Shown here piece after piece: positions 35,774 through 44,411 of a stretch of 64,000 bases of DNA; within the stretch, counting starts at the first letter, position 1, and the number at the start of each line of letters is the position of its first letter. A program made the translations under genes and the position numbers. A model generated the notes under the pieces. That model was given only the letters and a program-made list of their open reading frames with translations. It was not told the DNA's origin and ran no database searches. Source of the stretch: Tannerella sp. (GTDB taxonomy: Bacteria > Bacteroidota > Bacteroidia > Bacteroidales > Tannerellaceae); contig NZ_JAUMYS010000003.1 of assembly GCF_030528505.1 (NCBI RefSeq), positions 1 to 64,000 of the forward strand. Direction: 5' to 3'.

Positions 35774-36415
35774 ATGACCGAACGAAGAAGGACGAAATAC
35801 GATACGACATTTTTTGAGCGGTATGCCCGCCAATCGCTGATCGATTTGGTGGACGACCGCTTCGAGGCATTAAAGAATTACGACCGTCCGGATTTGCAGG
35901 ACGAAGCACGTAGCATCGGCATCGAGGTGACACGAGCCATCCGCGAAGACCGTGACGTGGCGCACGCACTGATCAACGAAATAGCCGGACGTCCGGTGAT
36001 GAAGGTCTCGGAAGAAGACTGGATGGACATGACGAAATACGGGTACGGATACGGCATCGACGATACGATCATCGGACGAATGGAATACGAATATTGGGCG
36101 GCGGCTCTGCCTTTGCAGCGCATCATCAGGAGTAAGGTGCGTAAGGTCGCTGACGGGTTCTATGGTCATTTCCGCAAGTTCGGACTGTATATCTTTTCGA
36201 AAGAAAATCTGACAGACGATACAGTCTTCTCGACTATGGAATACACCATGCAGTTACAAGAAGGGAATGCGCTGAAATATGAGGTCATGTACATCTCGCA
36301 GATACGCGAACTCTTTGTTTGCGATTTGATCAAAGCTTCGTTTGACGAAATTCCCATCAGTCGTGCCCAATGCCGCAAGTTTTACAGCGAGGCGCTTCGT
36401 CCGGAAACGGCTTAA
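35774..36415 (+). CDS. hypothetical protein, 213 residues
   Basis: This is a soluble, charged protein without signal peptide or membrane helix; I do not recognise the family. Near the N-terminus, DLQDEARSIGIEVTRAI (about residues 40-56) resembles the strand with Asp...Ile-Glu-Val-Thr seen in PD-(D/E)XK-fold proteins, but no partner motif proves a nuclease. A second notable stretch is YGYGYGIDDTIIGRMEYEYW (about 89-108). The gene is preceded by its own promoter box and followed 32 bases later by the HAD-hotdog fusion, so the two may be cotranscribed. Base composition is like its neighbours. Confidence 0.7.
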   Translation: MTERRRTKYDTTFFERYARQSLIDLVDDRFEALKNYDRPDLQDEARSIGIEVTRAIREDRDVAHALINEIAGRPVMKVSEEDWMDMTKYGYGYGIDDTIIGRMEYEYWAAALPLQRIIRSKVRKVADGFYGHFRKFGLYIFSKENLTDDTVFSTMEYTMQLQEGNALKYEVMYISQIRELFVCDLIKASFDEIPISRAQCRKFYSEALRPETA

Positions 36416-36447
36416 CTTAATAAGAAAACGATTAACGATCAAGAGAT

Positions 36448-37680
36448 ATGAAGTACAAACTGGTAGTGCTCGATATAGACGGCACATTGCTTACGAACGA
36501 AAAAACAGTCACGCCGCGGACTCGTTCCACCTTAATCAAAGTGCAGCAGATGGGCGTCAAGCTTGTGCTGGCTTCGGGAAGACCGACGTATGGCGTGATC
36601 GGACTGGCGAAGGAATTGGAGCTCGATAAAAACGGCGGATATATCCTTTCGTATAACGGCGGACAGATCATCAATGCGCAGACGAATGAGTTGCTATTCG
36701 AGAAACGTATCGATCCGGAATTTATCCCTTACCTCGAACGGAAGGCGCGAAAGAACGGTTTTGCCATCTTCACGTATCGCAAAAATACGATTCTGACGAA
36801 TGATGCTTCAAACCCGCGTGTCGTTCAGGAAGCACGACTCAACGGCATGGAGTTACGTGAGACCGATCGATTTGCGGAAGAAGTCGATTTTCATCCCTGC
36901 AAAGTCATGCTTGCCAGCGACGACGAAAAAGCGCTCGTTGGCCTCGAAGAGCATTGGAAGAAACGGCTGGCCGGTACGTTAGACGTGTTCCGTTCCGAGG
37001 CGTATTTTCTCGAAGTCGTGCCGCAGTTTATCGATAAGGCGAATACGCTCAGCGTACTGCTCGAAAAGCTGAATATCCCGTCAGCCCATATCGTGGCGAT
37101 AGGCGACGGGGTGTGCGACGTAACGATGATCCAGCTGGCTGGACTCGGTATCGCCATGGGGAATGCGCAGGATTCGGTCAAGGCTTGTGCCGATGTCATC
37201 ACCCTCTCGAACGAAGAAGACGGCGCCGCCGTCGCACTCGAGAAAGCGATTCTTTCCGATATACGCCCCACCGATATCCCGCTCGATCAGCTGAATGCCG
37301 CCGGTAAGCACGCCCTGATGGGAAATCTCGGCATCCAATACACGTATGCATCGGAAGGCCGTATCGAAGCGACCATGCCCGTTGATGAACGTACCCGTCA
37401 GCCATTCGGTATCTTGCATGGCGGAGCTACACTGGCCCTGGCCGAAACGGTGGCCGGTCTCGGCTCGATGGTGCTTTGCGCACCCGACGAAATGATGGTC
37501 GGCATGCAGGTAAGCGGCCATCATCTCTCGTCGGCGCACGAAGGCGATACGGTGCGCGCCGTGGCGACGATTATTCACAAAGGACGCTCGTCGCACGTGT
37601 GGAATGTCGATATCTTTACTTCGACGGACAAACTTGTGTCGTCTGTTCGCGTCGTAAACAGCATTATGAAGAAGCGGTAG
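36448..37680 (+). CDS. HAD-IIB (Cof-type) phosphatase fused to a hotdog thioesterase
   Basis: This 410-residue cytoplasmic protein has two domains. Residues 1 to about 268 are a Cof-type HAD phosphatase with DIDGTLLTNE (nucleophile Asp9), LASGRP, a cap domain and GDGVCDVTMI (the acidic loop). Residues about 275-410 are a PaaI/4HBT hotdog thioesterase with GILHGGATLALAETVAG. The first domain would hydrolyse a small phosphorylated metabolite and the second an acyl-CoA; their joint substrate is unknown. Such fusions occur in Bacteroidales. The acidic loop reads GDGVCD where GDGxND is usual, so Asn is replaced by Cys. The 3' end overlaps the convergent murQ gene by 17 bases. Confidence 0.88.
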   Translation: MKYKLVVLDIDGTLLTNEKTVTPRTRSTLIKVQQMGVKLVLASGRPTYGVIGLAKELELDKNGGYILSYNGGQIINAQTNELLFEKRIDPEFIPYLERKARKNGFAIFTYRKNTILTNDASNPRVVQEARLNGMELRETDRFAEEVDFHPCKVMLASDDEKALVGLEEHWKKRLAGTLDVFRSEAYFLEVVPQFIDKANTLSVLLEKLNIPSAHIVAIGDGVCDVTMIQLAGLGIAMGNAQDSVKACADVITLSNEEDGAAVALEKAILSDIRPTDIPLDQLNAAGKHALMGNLGIQYTYASEGRIEATMPVDERTRQPFGILHGGATLALAETVAGLGSMVLCAPDEMMVGMQVSGHHLSSAHEGDTVRAVATIIHKGRSSHVWNVDIFTSTDKLVSSVRVVNSIMKKR

Positions 37681-38497
37681 CCCCCGGCTTCCGGTAAGCT
37701 TCGACGGCTTTTTTCACCGATCCGTGGAGCAGAAGCAACGCGTTGGCTTGGTCGTAGGGCAGCCCCAGTTCGTCGACCAGCATGCGTGTGCCGCGATCGA
37801 CGAGCTTCTGATTGCTCAACTGCATGTTGACCATCTTGTTGCCTTTCACGCGTCCGAGTTTGATCATAACGGTCGTCGTAATCATATTCAGGATCATTTT
37901 CTGTCCTGTGCCCGATTTCATACGTGAGCTGCCGGTAACGTATTCAGGGCCTACCACCATCTCGATTGCGATGTCGGCCTCGGCAGCCATCGGTGAACCG
38001 GGGTTGCTGGTGATGCAGCCTGTCAGGATACCGTGGCGACGCGCCTGGCGCATCGCTCCGATCACGTAGGGGGTTGTGCCCGATGCGGCGATGCCGATCA
38101 CCGTATCTTTCGGCGTGATGTGATGCGCCTGCAATTCTTCCCATCCCCGTGCCGTATCGTCTTCGGCATTCTCCACCGGGTTGCGCAACGCGGTCTCTCC
38201 ACCCGCAATCAGTCCGATCACCAACGTGTTGGGCATCCCGAACGTGGGCGGTATCTCGGAGGCGTCGAGCACTCCCAACCGGCCGCTTGTGCCGGCGCCC
38301 ATGTAAAAGATACGTCCGCCCTGTTGCATACGGGGCACGATTTCCGAAACCAGCTTTTCTACTTGCGGAATCGTCTTTTGTACCGCCAGCGCCACTTTTT
38401 GATCTTCCTGATTGATATCGTCCAGAATCTGCCGGACGGTTTTCTGCTCCAAATCGCTGTACAGCGAATCTTGTTCTGTTATCTTGATAAATGTCAT
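37664..38497 (-). CDS. murQ: N-acetylmuramic acid 6-phosphate etherase MurQ
   Basis: MurQ cleaves the D-lactyl ether of MurNAc-6-phosphate, giving GlcNAc-6-phosphate and D-lactate in the cytoplasm. The 277-residue SIS-domain protein has the family signature GAGTSGRLGVLDASEIPPTF with the catalytic Glu in ASEIPP. It also has VVGPEYVTGSSRMKSGTGQK, the second conserved MurQ block. The start overlaps the murK stop by ATGA. It is the last gene of the nine-gene peptidoglycan operon and overlaps the convergent HAD-hotdog gene at its 3' end. Confidence 0.96.
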   Translation of the reverse strand: MTFIKITEQDSLYSDLEQKTVRQILDDINQEDQKVALAVQKTIPQVEKLVSEIVPRMQQGGRIFYMGAGTSGRLGVLDASEIPPTFGMPNTLVIGLIAGGETALRNPVENAEDDTARGWEELQAHHITPKDTVIGIAASGTTPYVIGAMRQARRHGILTGCITSNPGSPMAAEADIAIEMVVGPEYVTGSSRMKSGTGQKMILNMITTTVMIKLGRVKGNKMVNMQLSNQKLVDRGTRMLVDELGLPYDQANALLLLHGSVKKAVEAYRKPGATASS

Positions 38498-39345
38498 ACG
38501 GTTTCTGTTACTGTCGAATAATAAGTGCGTAATCCTTCCATCGGATCGCGCACGATGGTGCCGGTACGGATGCCCGTCGCTGCGGCCGCCTCCTCCAGAA
38601 TATCTTTGTAATAATACGCTACCGAGCCGATAAAATGAGCCTTGTAACGTGTATAGTCGAACTGCATTACGTTGCGGGTCAGGAACGACTTGAAAGCGTT
38701 CAGCACCAGAGAATGGATGGCCGGATGTTCGATGTTTTCGGCCAAGAACGGCGATATGCCGGCCAGAAAACGATTGGGAAAAGGTTGCCGGTATACCCGC
38801 TCGATGATATCGGCCGGCGTCAGTTCATATTGTTGAAGGAACTTTTGTTTCAGCTCTTCGCCCATCTGGTTTTTCAGTAAATCGCCGATCAGCAGCTTAC
38901 CCAATACCGCGCCACTGCCTTCGTCACCCAGGATAAAACCGAGCGGCGATACGTTGGCCGCAATCTTTTCTCCATCGTAAAAGCAAGAGTTTGAGCCCGT
39001 ACCCATGATGCATACGATGCCCGGCGATCGTCCGCAAGAAGCTTTGGCCGCCGCGAGCATATCGGTGTCGACTTCAATCAGACCGCTCACGTCGAGACAG
39101 CCTTCCAACACATTGCGTACGACGGGAACTTTCTCCGGGATGCATCCGGCTCCGAAAAAATGCACTTCACAAAAACGGTTGGAGTTTAATTGCGGAAGCA
39201 AGGTCCGCTCAATCTCGCGCCCCATCTCTTCCGGTGTTTGAAAGAAGGGGTTCATTCCTTTCGTAAATATTTCTCCAACTACCTGACCCTGATCCAGCAC
39301 ATTCCAGTGCGTCTTGGTCGAGCCGCTATCTGCAATCAGTATCAT
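38494..39345 (-). CDS. murK: N-acetylmuramic acid kinase MurK (BadF/BcrA ATPase family)
   Basis: This 283-residue ASKHA-fold sugar kinase carries DSGSTKTHW (residues 6-14) as the first phosphate loop. GTGSNSCFYDG is the second loop and LGDEGSGAVLGK the adenosine site. In Tannerella the enzyme in this position phosphorylates MurNAc at O6, giving the MurQ substrate. Family members can also use GlcNAc, so specificity rests on the operon context. It is coupled by ATGA overlaps to murT upstream and murQ downstream. A close paralogue lies at 50366-51220. Confidence 0.9.
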   Translation of the reverse strand: MILIADSGSTKTHWNVLDQGQVVGEIFTKGMNPFFQTPEEMGREIERTLLPQLNSNRFCEVHFFGAGCIPEKVPVVRNVLEGCLDVSGLIEVDTDMLAAAKASCGRSPGIVCIMGTGSNSCFYDGEKIAANVSPLGFILGDEGSGAVLGKLLIGDLLKNQMGEELKQKFLQQYELTPADIIERVYRQPFPNRFLAGISPFLAENIEHPAIHSLVLNAFKSFLTRNVMQFDYTRYKAHFIGSVAYYYKDILEEAAAATGIRTGTIVRDPMEGLRTYYSTVTETV

Positions 39346-40511
39346 ATTTTGATGTATATTTTTTTCTTATATAAGATGAATCCTATTAACCAGTTGAATG
39401 TCACAAAGAGTGCGGCAAAAAGGAACGAACCGCCGTAGTCGCCGGCCCAGGGACGCAGACACACGCCGTACAGAAAACCTTTCAGCGTAATGGGATCGCC
39501 TTGGTATGTGAGGTAGATGCTGCTTAACAAAATAGAGAGAATCGCACCGGTCACATACATGAACAGCGGATTGACTCCGAAAGCCTCGAAGAAACGACAC
39601 CATTTCGTATGTCCTTTCACATCGATTATCCAGATGAGCAAAGCGAGTAATCCCGCAGCCATCCCGCAGGTGATGAGCACGAACGTGGGCGACCAGATTT
39701 TTTTGTTGATCGGACAACCGTAGCTCAGCAACCATCCGGCGAAAGCCATGGTCGTTCCGATTAGGAAGAGACGCAGCATTTTATCGCGCACCTCCGTCAC
39801 TCCGAGCATGGCCCGACCGCAGCAAAAGCCGATCAGTACGTGTGCAATGGCGGGGATGGTACTTAACAAACCTTCCGGCTCGATGCCGTTGTCTTTATAC
39901 ATATGGTTCACTCCGAGCACGGCACGGTCTACGATCGAAAGAATATTCGTTTCGTCATATGCGAGACCGTTGCCAACCAGCAACAGCACGGTATACCCGC
40001 CCAGCAAAGCAGCGATCAGATACGGGATGCGGTGATGGCGTACCGTCAGCGCAATCAGTGCCGTCGCTCCGTACGAGAGCGCCAGCCGTTGCATCACGCC
40101 CAGTATGCGCAGGTGACCGAAGTTCGAGACCGACTGCCAGAGCCTCGTTCCGAACGACAAGCCCTCGTCGGCCAGTCCGTGCCACGTACGGCATGTCAGC
40201 CCGAACCATGCAATCCCGAGCCCGATGGCGAAAATGACGGCCGTTCGCCGGATAATCTTCCGCATGGCGGAGTAGCTGAATGTAAAGTCGTATTTTTTAA
40301 GCGAGATATAAGTCGATATGCCCATGATGAACATAAAGAACGGAAACACGAGGTCGGTCGGTGTCAAACCGTGCCATGCCGCATGTCCGAGCGGAGCATA
40401 TACGAACGACCACGATCCGGGATTATTGACCATGATCATGCCGGCAATCGTGATACCGCGCAGGATGTCGAGTGCGAGCAGACGTTTGTTTGTGGGTGTT
40501 TGGATATTCAT
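39342..40511 (-). CDS. murT: inner-membrane MurNAc transporter MurT (DUF5009/YeiB-like)
   Basis: This 389-residue protein with about ten membrane helices belongs to the COG4299 group (heparan-alpha-glucosaminide N-acetyltransferase-like). A protein of this type was shown to be the MurNAc importer in Tannerella forsythia. The N-terminal LALDILRGITIAGMIMVNNPGSW is diagnostic. The start is ATG 40511, ten bases after namZ. A frame running 60 codons further lies inside namZ and is not real. MurT brings MurNAc released by NamZ into the cytoplasm, where MurK acts; its gene is translationally coupled to murK. Function by name follows from family and synteny, not from a residue-level motif. Confidence 0.87.
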   Translation of the reverse strand: MNIQTPTNKRLLALDILRGITIAGMIMVNNPGSWSFVYAPLGHAAWHGLTPTDLVFPFFMFIMGISTYISLKKYDFTFSYSAMRKIIRRTAVIFAIGLGIAWFGLTCRTWHGLADEGLSFGTRLWQSVSNFGHLRILGVMQRLALSYGATALIALTVRHHRIPYLIAALLGGYTVLLLVGNGLAYDETNILSIVDRAVLGVNHMYKDNGIEPEGLLSTIPAIAHVLIGFCCGRAMLGVTEVRDKMLRLFLIGTTMAFAGWLLSYGCPINKKIWSPTFVLITCGMAAGLLALLIWIIDVKGHTKWCRFFEAFGVNPLFMYVTGAILSILLSSIYLTYQGDPITLKGFLYGVCLRPWAGDYGGSFLFAALFVTFNWLIGFILYKKKIYIKI

Positions 40512-40521
40512 TGCACGAGCG

Positions 40522-41760
40522 TTATTTGTACAAATAATATTTTTTCGACTGTTTTTTGAACCGTTCGACATCTTTATACCAGTATGGACGTACGTCTTCC
40601 CAGCGGTTACGCCGCATGAACCCTTCACGGATGTGGTTGCTTCCGCATACTTTATCGAACATTTGGAAACGAGTGGAGTCGGCATGGGCAAACACGGCGC
40701 GGTCGGGGTAGAGCGCCGCGACTTCCTGTATAAAGAGGAATTGTATATCGCTCAATGGCGCCCGCCGGTAGTCGGTGATATGCACCTGCACGCCTTGTAT
40801 AAATTCGCCTTTGTTCGTCGCATAGAACGGTTTGAGATGGATCGGTCGGAAGGTGACGCCCGGCACGCGCAGCGCATTCATCCGCCGGGTCAGCTCTGCC
40901 GCCTTTATCCAGGGTGCGGCAAACATCTGGAACGGAATGGTATATCCCACACCGATAGAGGCATAACCCAATTCGCCGAATATCCCGCTAACGGGATAAA
41001 AGAACGCCGAATGTGCATGCGGAATGTGGGGCGACGGCGGGATCCATTGCAATCCCGTTTGCGTGTAATCCATCTTTCGCTTCCATCCTTTCATCTTCAC
41101 CACGTGCAGCTTACAGGCCTCGCCGGGCTTTTTGCCGGCATTCAGCATCAGCGCTAGCTCGCCGCAAGTCAGGCCGTAGATATACGGTATTTTGTATTGG
41201 CTGACGAAAGAGAAGAAACCGTCTTCCACGATACAACCTTCCACTTTTAATCCGCCGAGAGGATTCGGACGATCGAGTACGACAAATTCGATGTTGTTTT
41301 CGGCCGCTGCTTCCATCGCCAATCCCATCGTGCTGATGTAAGTGAACGAACGACAGCCGATATCCTGAATGTCATACACCAGCACATCGACATCTTTCAG
41401 CATTTCGGGCGTCGGCTTCCGTGTCGCGCCGTAGAGCGAATAGACGGGCAGACCCGTTGCCGGGTCCGTACCGCTGTCGATCTTATCGCCGGCATGCACA
41501 TCGCCCCGTACGCCGTGTTCAGGACCGTAGAGCGCCGTGAGGTTTACGTTGGGCGCTGCGTGTAAAATATCGATCGTCGACCGAAGGTGATTATCTACTC
41601 CCGTCGGGTTCGTGATCAATCCGACCCGTTTGCCTTCAAGGCATTGGAAGCGTTGCTCCTTCAGTACTTCCAGACCTGTCTTGATTGTAATCTTTTGTGC
41701 CTGCGTCGTCAGCACCGACAACGTGCACAAACACCATACAATGATATGAATACGTTTCAT
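40522..41760 (-). CDS. namZ: exo-beta-N-acetylmuramidase NamZ (GH171, DUF1343)
   Basis: NamZ removes MurNAc from the non-reducing end of peptidoglycan fragments. The 412-residue protein has a signal peptide (ending at TTQAQ), so it acts in the periplasm. DUF1343 hallmarks are present: GKRVGLITNPTGVD, YGPEHGVRGDVHAGD (residues 78-92, with the conserved Glu81), VLVYDIQDIGCRSFTYISTM and DRPNPLGG. Bacillus and Tannerella members of this family have been shown to be exo-muramidases. It starts 7 bases after the ampG stop... in reading order ampG precedes it, and murT follows 10 bases after its stop. Confidence 0.93.
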   Translation of the reverse strand: MKRIHIIVWCLCTLSVLTTQAQKITIKTGLEVLKEQRFQCLEGKRVGLITNPTGVDNHLRSTIDILHAAPNVNLTALYGPEHGVRGDVHAGDKIDSGTDPATGLPVYSLYGATRKPTPEMLKDVDVLVYDIQDIGCRSFTYISTMGLAMEAAAENNIEFVVLDRPNPLGGLKVEGCIVEDGFFSFVSQYKIPYIYGLTCGELALMLNAGKKPGEACKLHVVKMKGWKRKMDYTQTGLQWIPPSPHIPHAHSAFFYPVSGIFGELGYASIGVGYTIPFQMFAAPWIKAAELTRRMNALRVPGVTFRPIHLKPFYATNKGEFIQGVQVHITDYRRAPLSDIQFLFIQEVAALYPDRAVFAHADSTRFQMFDKVCGSNHIREGFMRRNRWEDVRPYWYKDVERFKKQSKKYYLYK

Positions 41761-41767
41761 TCGTCGA

Positions 41768-43069
41768 TTATGATTTGATTTTCTTCCCGAAATCGGGCGC
41801 TATTTTGTTTCTAACTAAGAGGGAGGCGATGATACCCGGCAGGGTACAGAAGCACACCCAAATGAAAAAGTTCGTATATCCGATATTTTCCTGAATCCAT
41901 CCGGCTATCATACCGGGCAACATCATCCCCATCGCCATAAAGCCGGTGCCGATCGCATAATGCGCCGTTTTATGTTCGCCTTCGGCGATATAAATGAGGT
42001 ATAAGGTATAAGCCGTAAATCCGAAACCGTATCCAAACTGTTCGATGGCTACCGACATAATCACAAGCCATGTATCGGGCATCGCGGCCGAGAGGTAAAC
42101 GTAGAGCAGGTCGGGGAGATTGATTGCCAGTGCCATAGGCAGTATCCAGCGTTTGAAACCGTGCCGGGAAACGACGATACCGCCCAATATACCGCCCAGC
42201 AGTAAAGCGATGACGCCGATGGTTCCGTAAATCATCCCCACGGTCGCCGTCGACAACTCCAGCCCGCCGGCCTCGGGACTGTCGAGCAGGAACGGAGACG
42301 CTATTTTGACCAGCTGCGATTCTCCCAATCGATACGTGAGCAGGAAGAAGAACATCAACCCCAGATTTTTCTTTTTGAAGAACGACGTGAATGTACGGAA
42401 AAAGTCTTCCAATAACTTACCTGCAGTTACTCCTGTTCTTTTTGCGTCGCTGTCGGGCCTGGGAAGGATGAATTGATGGTATACCGTCAGTCCGATAAAG
42501 ATGGCCGTCAGAAGATAGAACGTGATGCTCCATGCCATCGGTATGCGAAGAGATGTGTCGGCCAACAGCGGTCCGGTTTCGAACCATCCGGCAAACATGA
42601 CGAGAATACCTTGTCCGAAGATATTGGCCAACCGGTAAAACGTGTTACGGATACCGACAAAAAAAGACTGCTCGCCCGAAGTAAGTCCCAGCATATAAAA
42701 ACCGTCCGCCGCAATGTCGTGCGTCGCCGAGCTGAACGCCAGCAGCCAGAAGAACGCGAGCGTCAGTTGCAGGTAATAGTCGGTGGGGATAAAGAATGCG
42801 ATGCCTGCGAACCCCGCCCCGATGAGGAGCTGCATGCTGACGATCCACCAGCGTTTCGTCTTCAGCAGGTCGACGAACGGACTCCAAAACGGCTTGATCA
42901 CCCACGGCAGATACAGCCAGCTGGTGTAGAGTGCGATCTCGGTATTTGAAAGTCCTAAACGTTTATACATGATGACGGCTACCGTCATCACGGCTACATA
43001 AGGCAGTCCTTCCGCAAAGTAAAGCGTCGGCACCCATCCCCACGCGTTCGTTCTTTTCTCTGTTTTCAT
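41768..43069 (-). CDS. ampG: muropeptide permease AmpG (MFS)
   Basis: This 433-residue inner-membrane permease with 12-14 helices imports GlcNAc-anhydroMurNAc muropeptides or related fragments. AmpG features are WGWVPTLYFAEGLPYVAV at the N-terminus, LYLPWVIKPFWSPFVD in helix 2, and ATHDIAADGFYML in the centre. A cytoplasmic insert (RPDSDAKRTGVTAGKL) separates the two halves. It is placed between the SpoIID-like gene and namZ with gaps of 16 and 7 bases, so it is part of one operon with the MurNAc genes. Confidence 0.93.
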   Translation of the reverse strand: MKTEKRTNAWGWVPTLYFAEGLPYVAVMTVAVIMYKRLGLSNTEIALYTSWLYLPWVIKPFWSPFVDLLKTKRWWIVSMQLLIGAGFAGIAFFIPTDYYLQLTLAFFWLLAFSSATHDIAADGFYMLGLTSGEQSFFVGIRNTFYRLANIFGQGILVMFAGWFETGPLLADTSLRIPMAWSITFYLLTAIFIGLTVYHQFILPRPDSDAKRTGVTAGKLLEDFFRTFTSFFKKKNLGLMFFFLLTYRLGESQLVKIASPFLLDSPEAGGLELSTATVGMIYGTIGVIALLLGGILGGIVVSRHGFKRWILPMALAINLPDLLYVYLSAAMPDTWLVIMSVAIEQFGYGFGFTAYTLYLIYIAEGEHKTAHYAIGTGFMAMGMMLPGMIAGWIQENIGYTNFFIWVCFCTLPGIIASLLVRNKIAPDFGKKIKS

Positions 43070-43085
43070 TTGTTGTTTGTTTTAG

Positions 43086-44402
43086 TTAATCGTATGCTTT
43101 TTCGATGGATGCGTCGATATAATAATGTAACAGAATCTTATCGTAAGGGTATTGCTGCTCGCCCATGACAGCTGCGCCGATCTGGCAGAGCCCTACGCCA
43201 TGCCCCCATCCCGCGCCGGTCAGGGTGAAACGCCCCGGGATGCCGTCCGAGATGTCGGCTTTATCGATCACAAAGGCAGAACTGTACAGGTGCGACGTCG
43301 ATAGCGTGCGTCGTATCTCCAGCTCTTTTCCGATGGTTAATGTGCGCTTGCTACCCACAATTTTCAGCTTGATCAGCCGTCCGGATGTGCCGCGTTCGAC
43401 CGGTATCAGATCGATAATCCGGCCGAAGTCGATGCCTGATCGTTCGCGGATCAGCGTCGCCAATTCGTCTTGTCCGTACGTCACCGTCCAACGATAAAAC
43501 TGTGTTGTCTCCTGATCGTAATGATTGAGTACCTGCGAGAGAATCTTCACGTCGGCGGTATGGCAGAATGCTTCGGGCGATGTACGTATCCATCGGTCGG
43601 CTTCGGCTTCGACGGTGAGATCGGGTAATTCCGTCACGGTTTTACTGTCACGCTGTTTTGCCAGATAAGGATGCTCGACTTCCTCCCAGCAGCTCCCGAA
43701 TTCTTCGAAGACGCCTCCGCAACATTTCGAGAAACGGGCGTCACAAATCTTTCCGTCGTACATCAGCAACTCGCCACGGGTAGCGGCTACAGCTTCCCGT
43801 ACGGTCTCTGTCGAAGCGCGGGTGATTCCCTGATAGCGCTGGCAGTGGTCGTCAGCACAGACATCGAAGCGAAGATGATCCTCCCGGTCGTACCATTTGA
43901 TTAACTCCTCATCGGTTTGTATACATGTCGTATACGTATCTTGTCCGTCGGCAAGCGCTTTGTTTTTTTCCATTTGCGCCAACAGCCAGCTTCGTGAAAT
44001 GACGGCATGCGCTTTCAACAGTTCGAGTGAAGCCGTTGCACTCATCTCGGACGAGATTACGCTGATCAGATAATCTTCTACTCCGATCACATTGATGCCG
44101 GTCAGTTTATCGTTTTCGACAATCACATGGAAGGCGCCCTGAAAACGTTGATTTTCCTTACGCTCCCAATGAAAATTAATCCCGATCGTTACATCCCGAA
44201 TTTCGAAATTTCCCGACAAGGCATCTGCCGGCTCGAACAACAACTCGTCGTACAGGCGATCTTGCCAGGCGATTCGACCGTCTTTATACGTTACCGTCTG
44301 CGCACCGCTCACTTCACAGCCATTGATGCGATACGGGGCCAGTAAGACAAATTCGATCTCCGGCTCGAAAAGGATGCCGACTTTTACTTTTGGTTCTGTC
44401 AT
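43086..44402 (-). CDS. SpoIID/LytB-domain protein without signal peptide
   Basis: This 438-residue protein has a SpoIID/LytB domain. Characterised SpoIID is a lytic transglycosylase that cuts glycan strands lacking stem peptides. The core is GVEDYLISVISSEMSATASLE (about residues 105-125), with the Glu of SSEMS at the catalytic position. It then has HAVISRSWLLAQ, a Cys/His-rich central part (FSKCCGGVFEE) and the C-terminal GAGWGHGVGLCQIGA. Homologues are normally exported, but this one begins MTEPKVKVGILFEPE with no hydrophobic segment, and the upstream stop is only 9 bases away. It may therefore work in the cytoplasm on imported fragments (inference). It is flanked by the DUF4922 gene and ampG. 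Confidence 0.88.
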   Translation of the reverse strand: MTEPKVKVGILFEPEIEFVLLAPYRINGCEVSGAQTVTYKDGRIAWQDRLYDELLFEPADALSGNFEIRDVTIGINFHWERKENQRFQGAFHVIVENDKLTGINVIGVEDYLISVISSEMSATASLELLKAHAVISRSWLLAQMEKNKALADGQDTYTTCIQTDEELIKWYDREDHLRFDVCADDHCQRYQGITRASTETVREAVAATRGELLMYDGKICDARFSKCCGGVFEEFGSCWEEVEHPYLAKQRDSKTVTELPDLTVEAEADRWIRTSPEAFCHTADVKILSQVLNHYDQETTQFYRWTVTYGQDELATLIRERSGIDFGRIIDLIPVERGTSGRLIKLKIVGSKRTLTIGKELEIRRTLSTSHLYSSAFVIDKADISDGIPGRFTLTGAGWGHGVGLCQIGAAVMGEQQYPYDKILLHYYIDASIEKAYD

Positions 44403-44411
44403 AGCTTTTTC

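Noticed and set aside
34255-35775. 506-codon minus-strand frame opposite exuT
   Set aside because: It is antisense to a clear MFS transporter over its whole length, has a biased composition and no domain. It is a shadow of the GC-structured exuT codons.
40512-40691. 60-codon N-terminal extension of murT
   Set aside because: It lies wholly inside namZ in another frame, and the MurT family begins at the chosen ATG.
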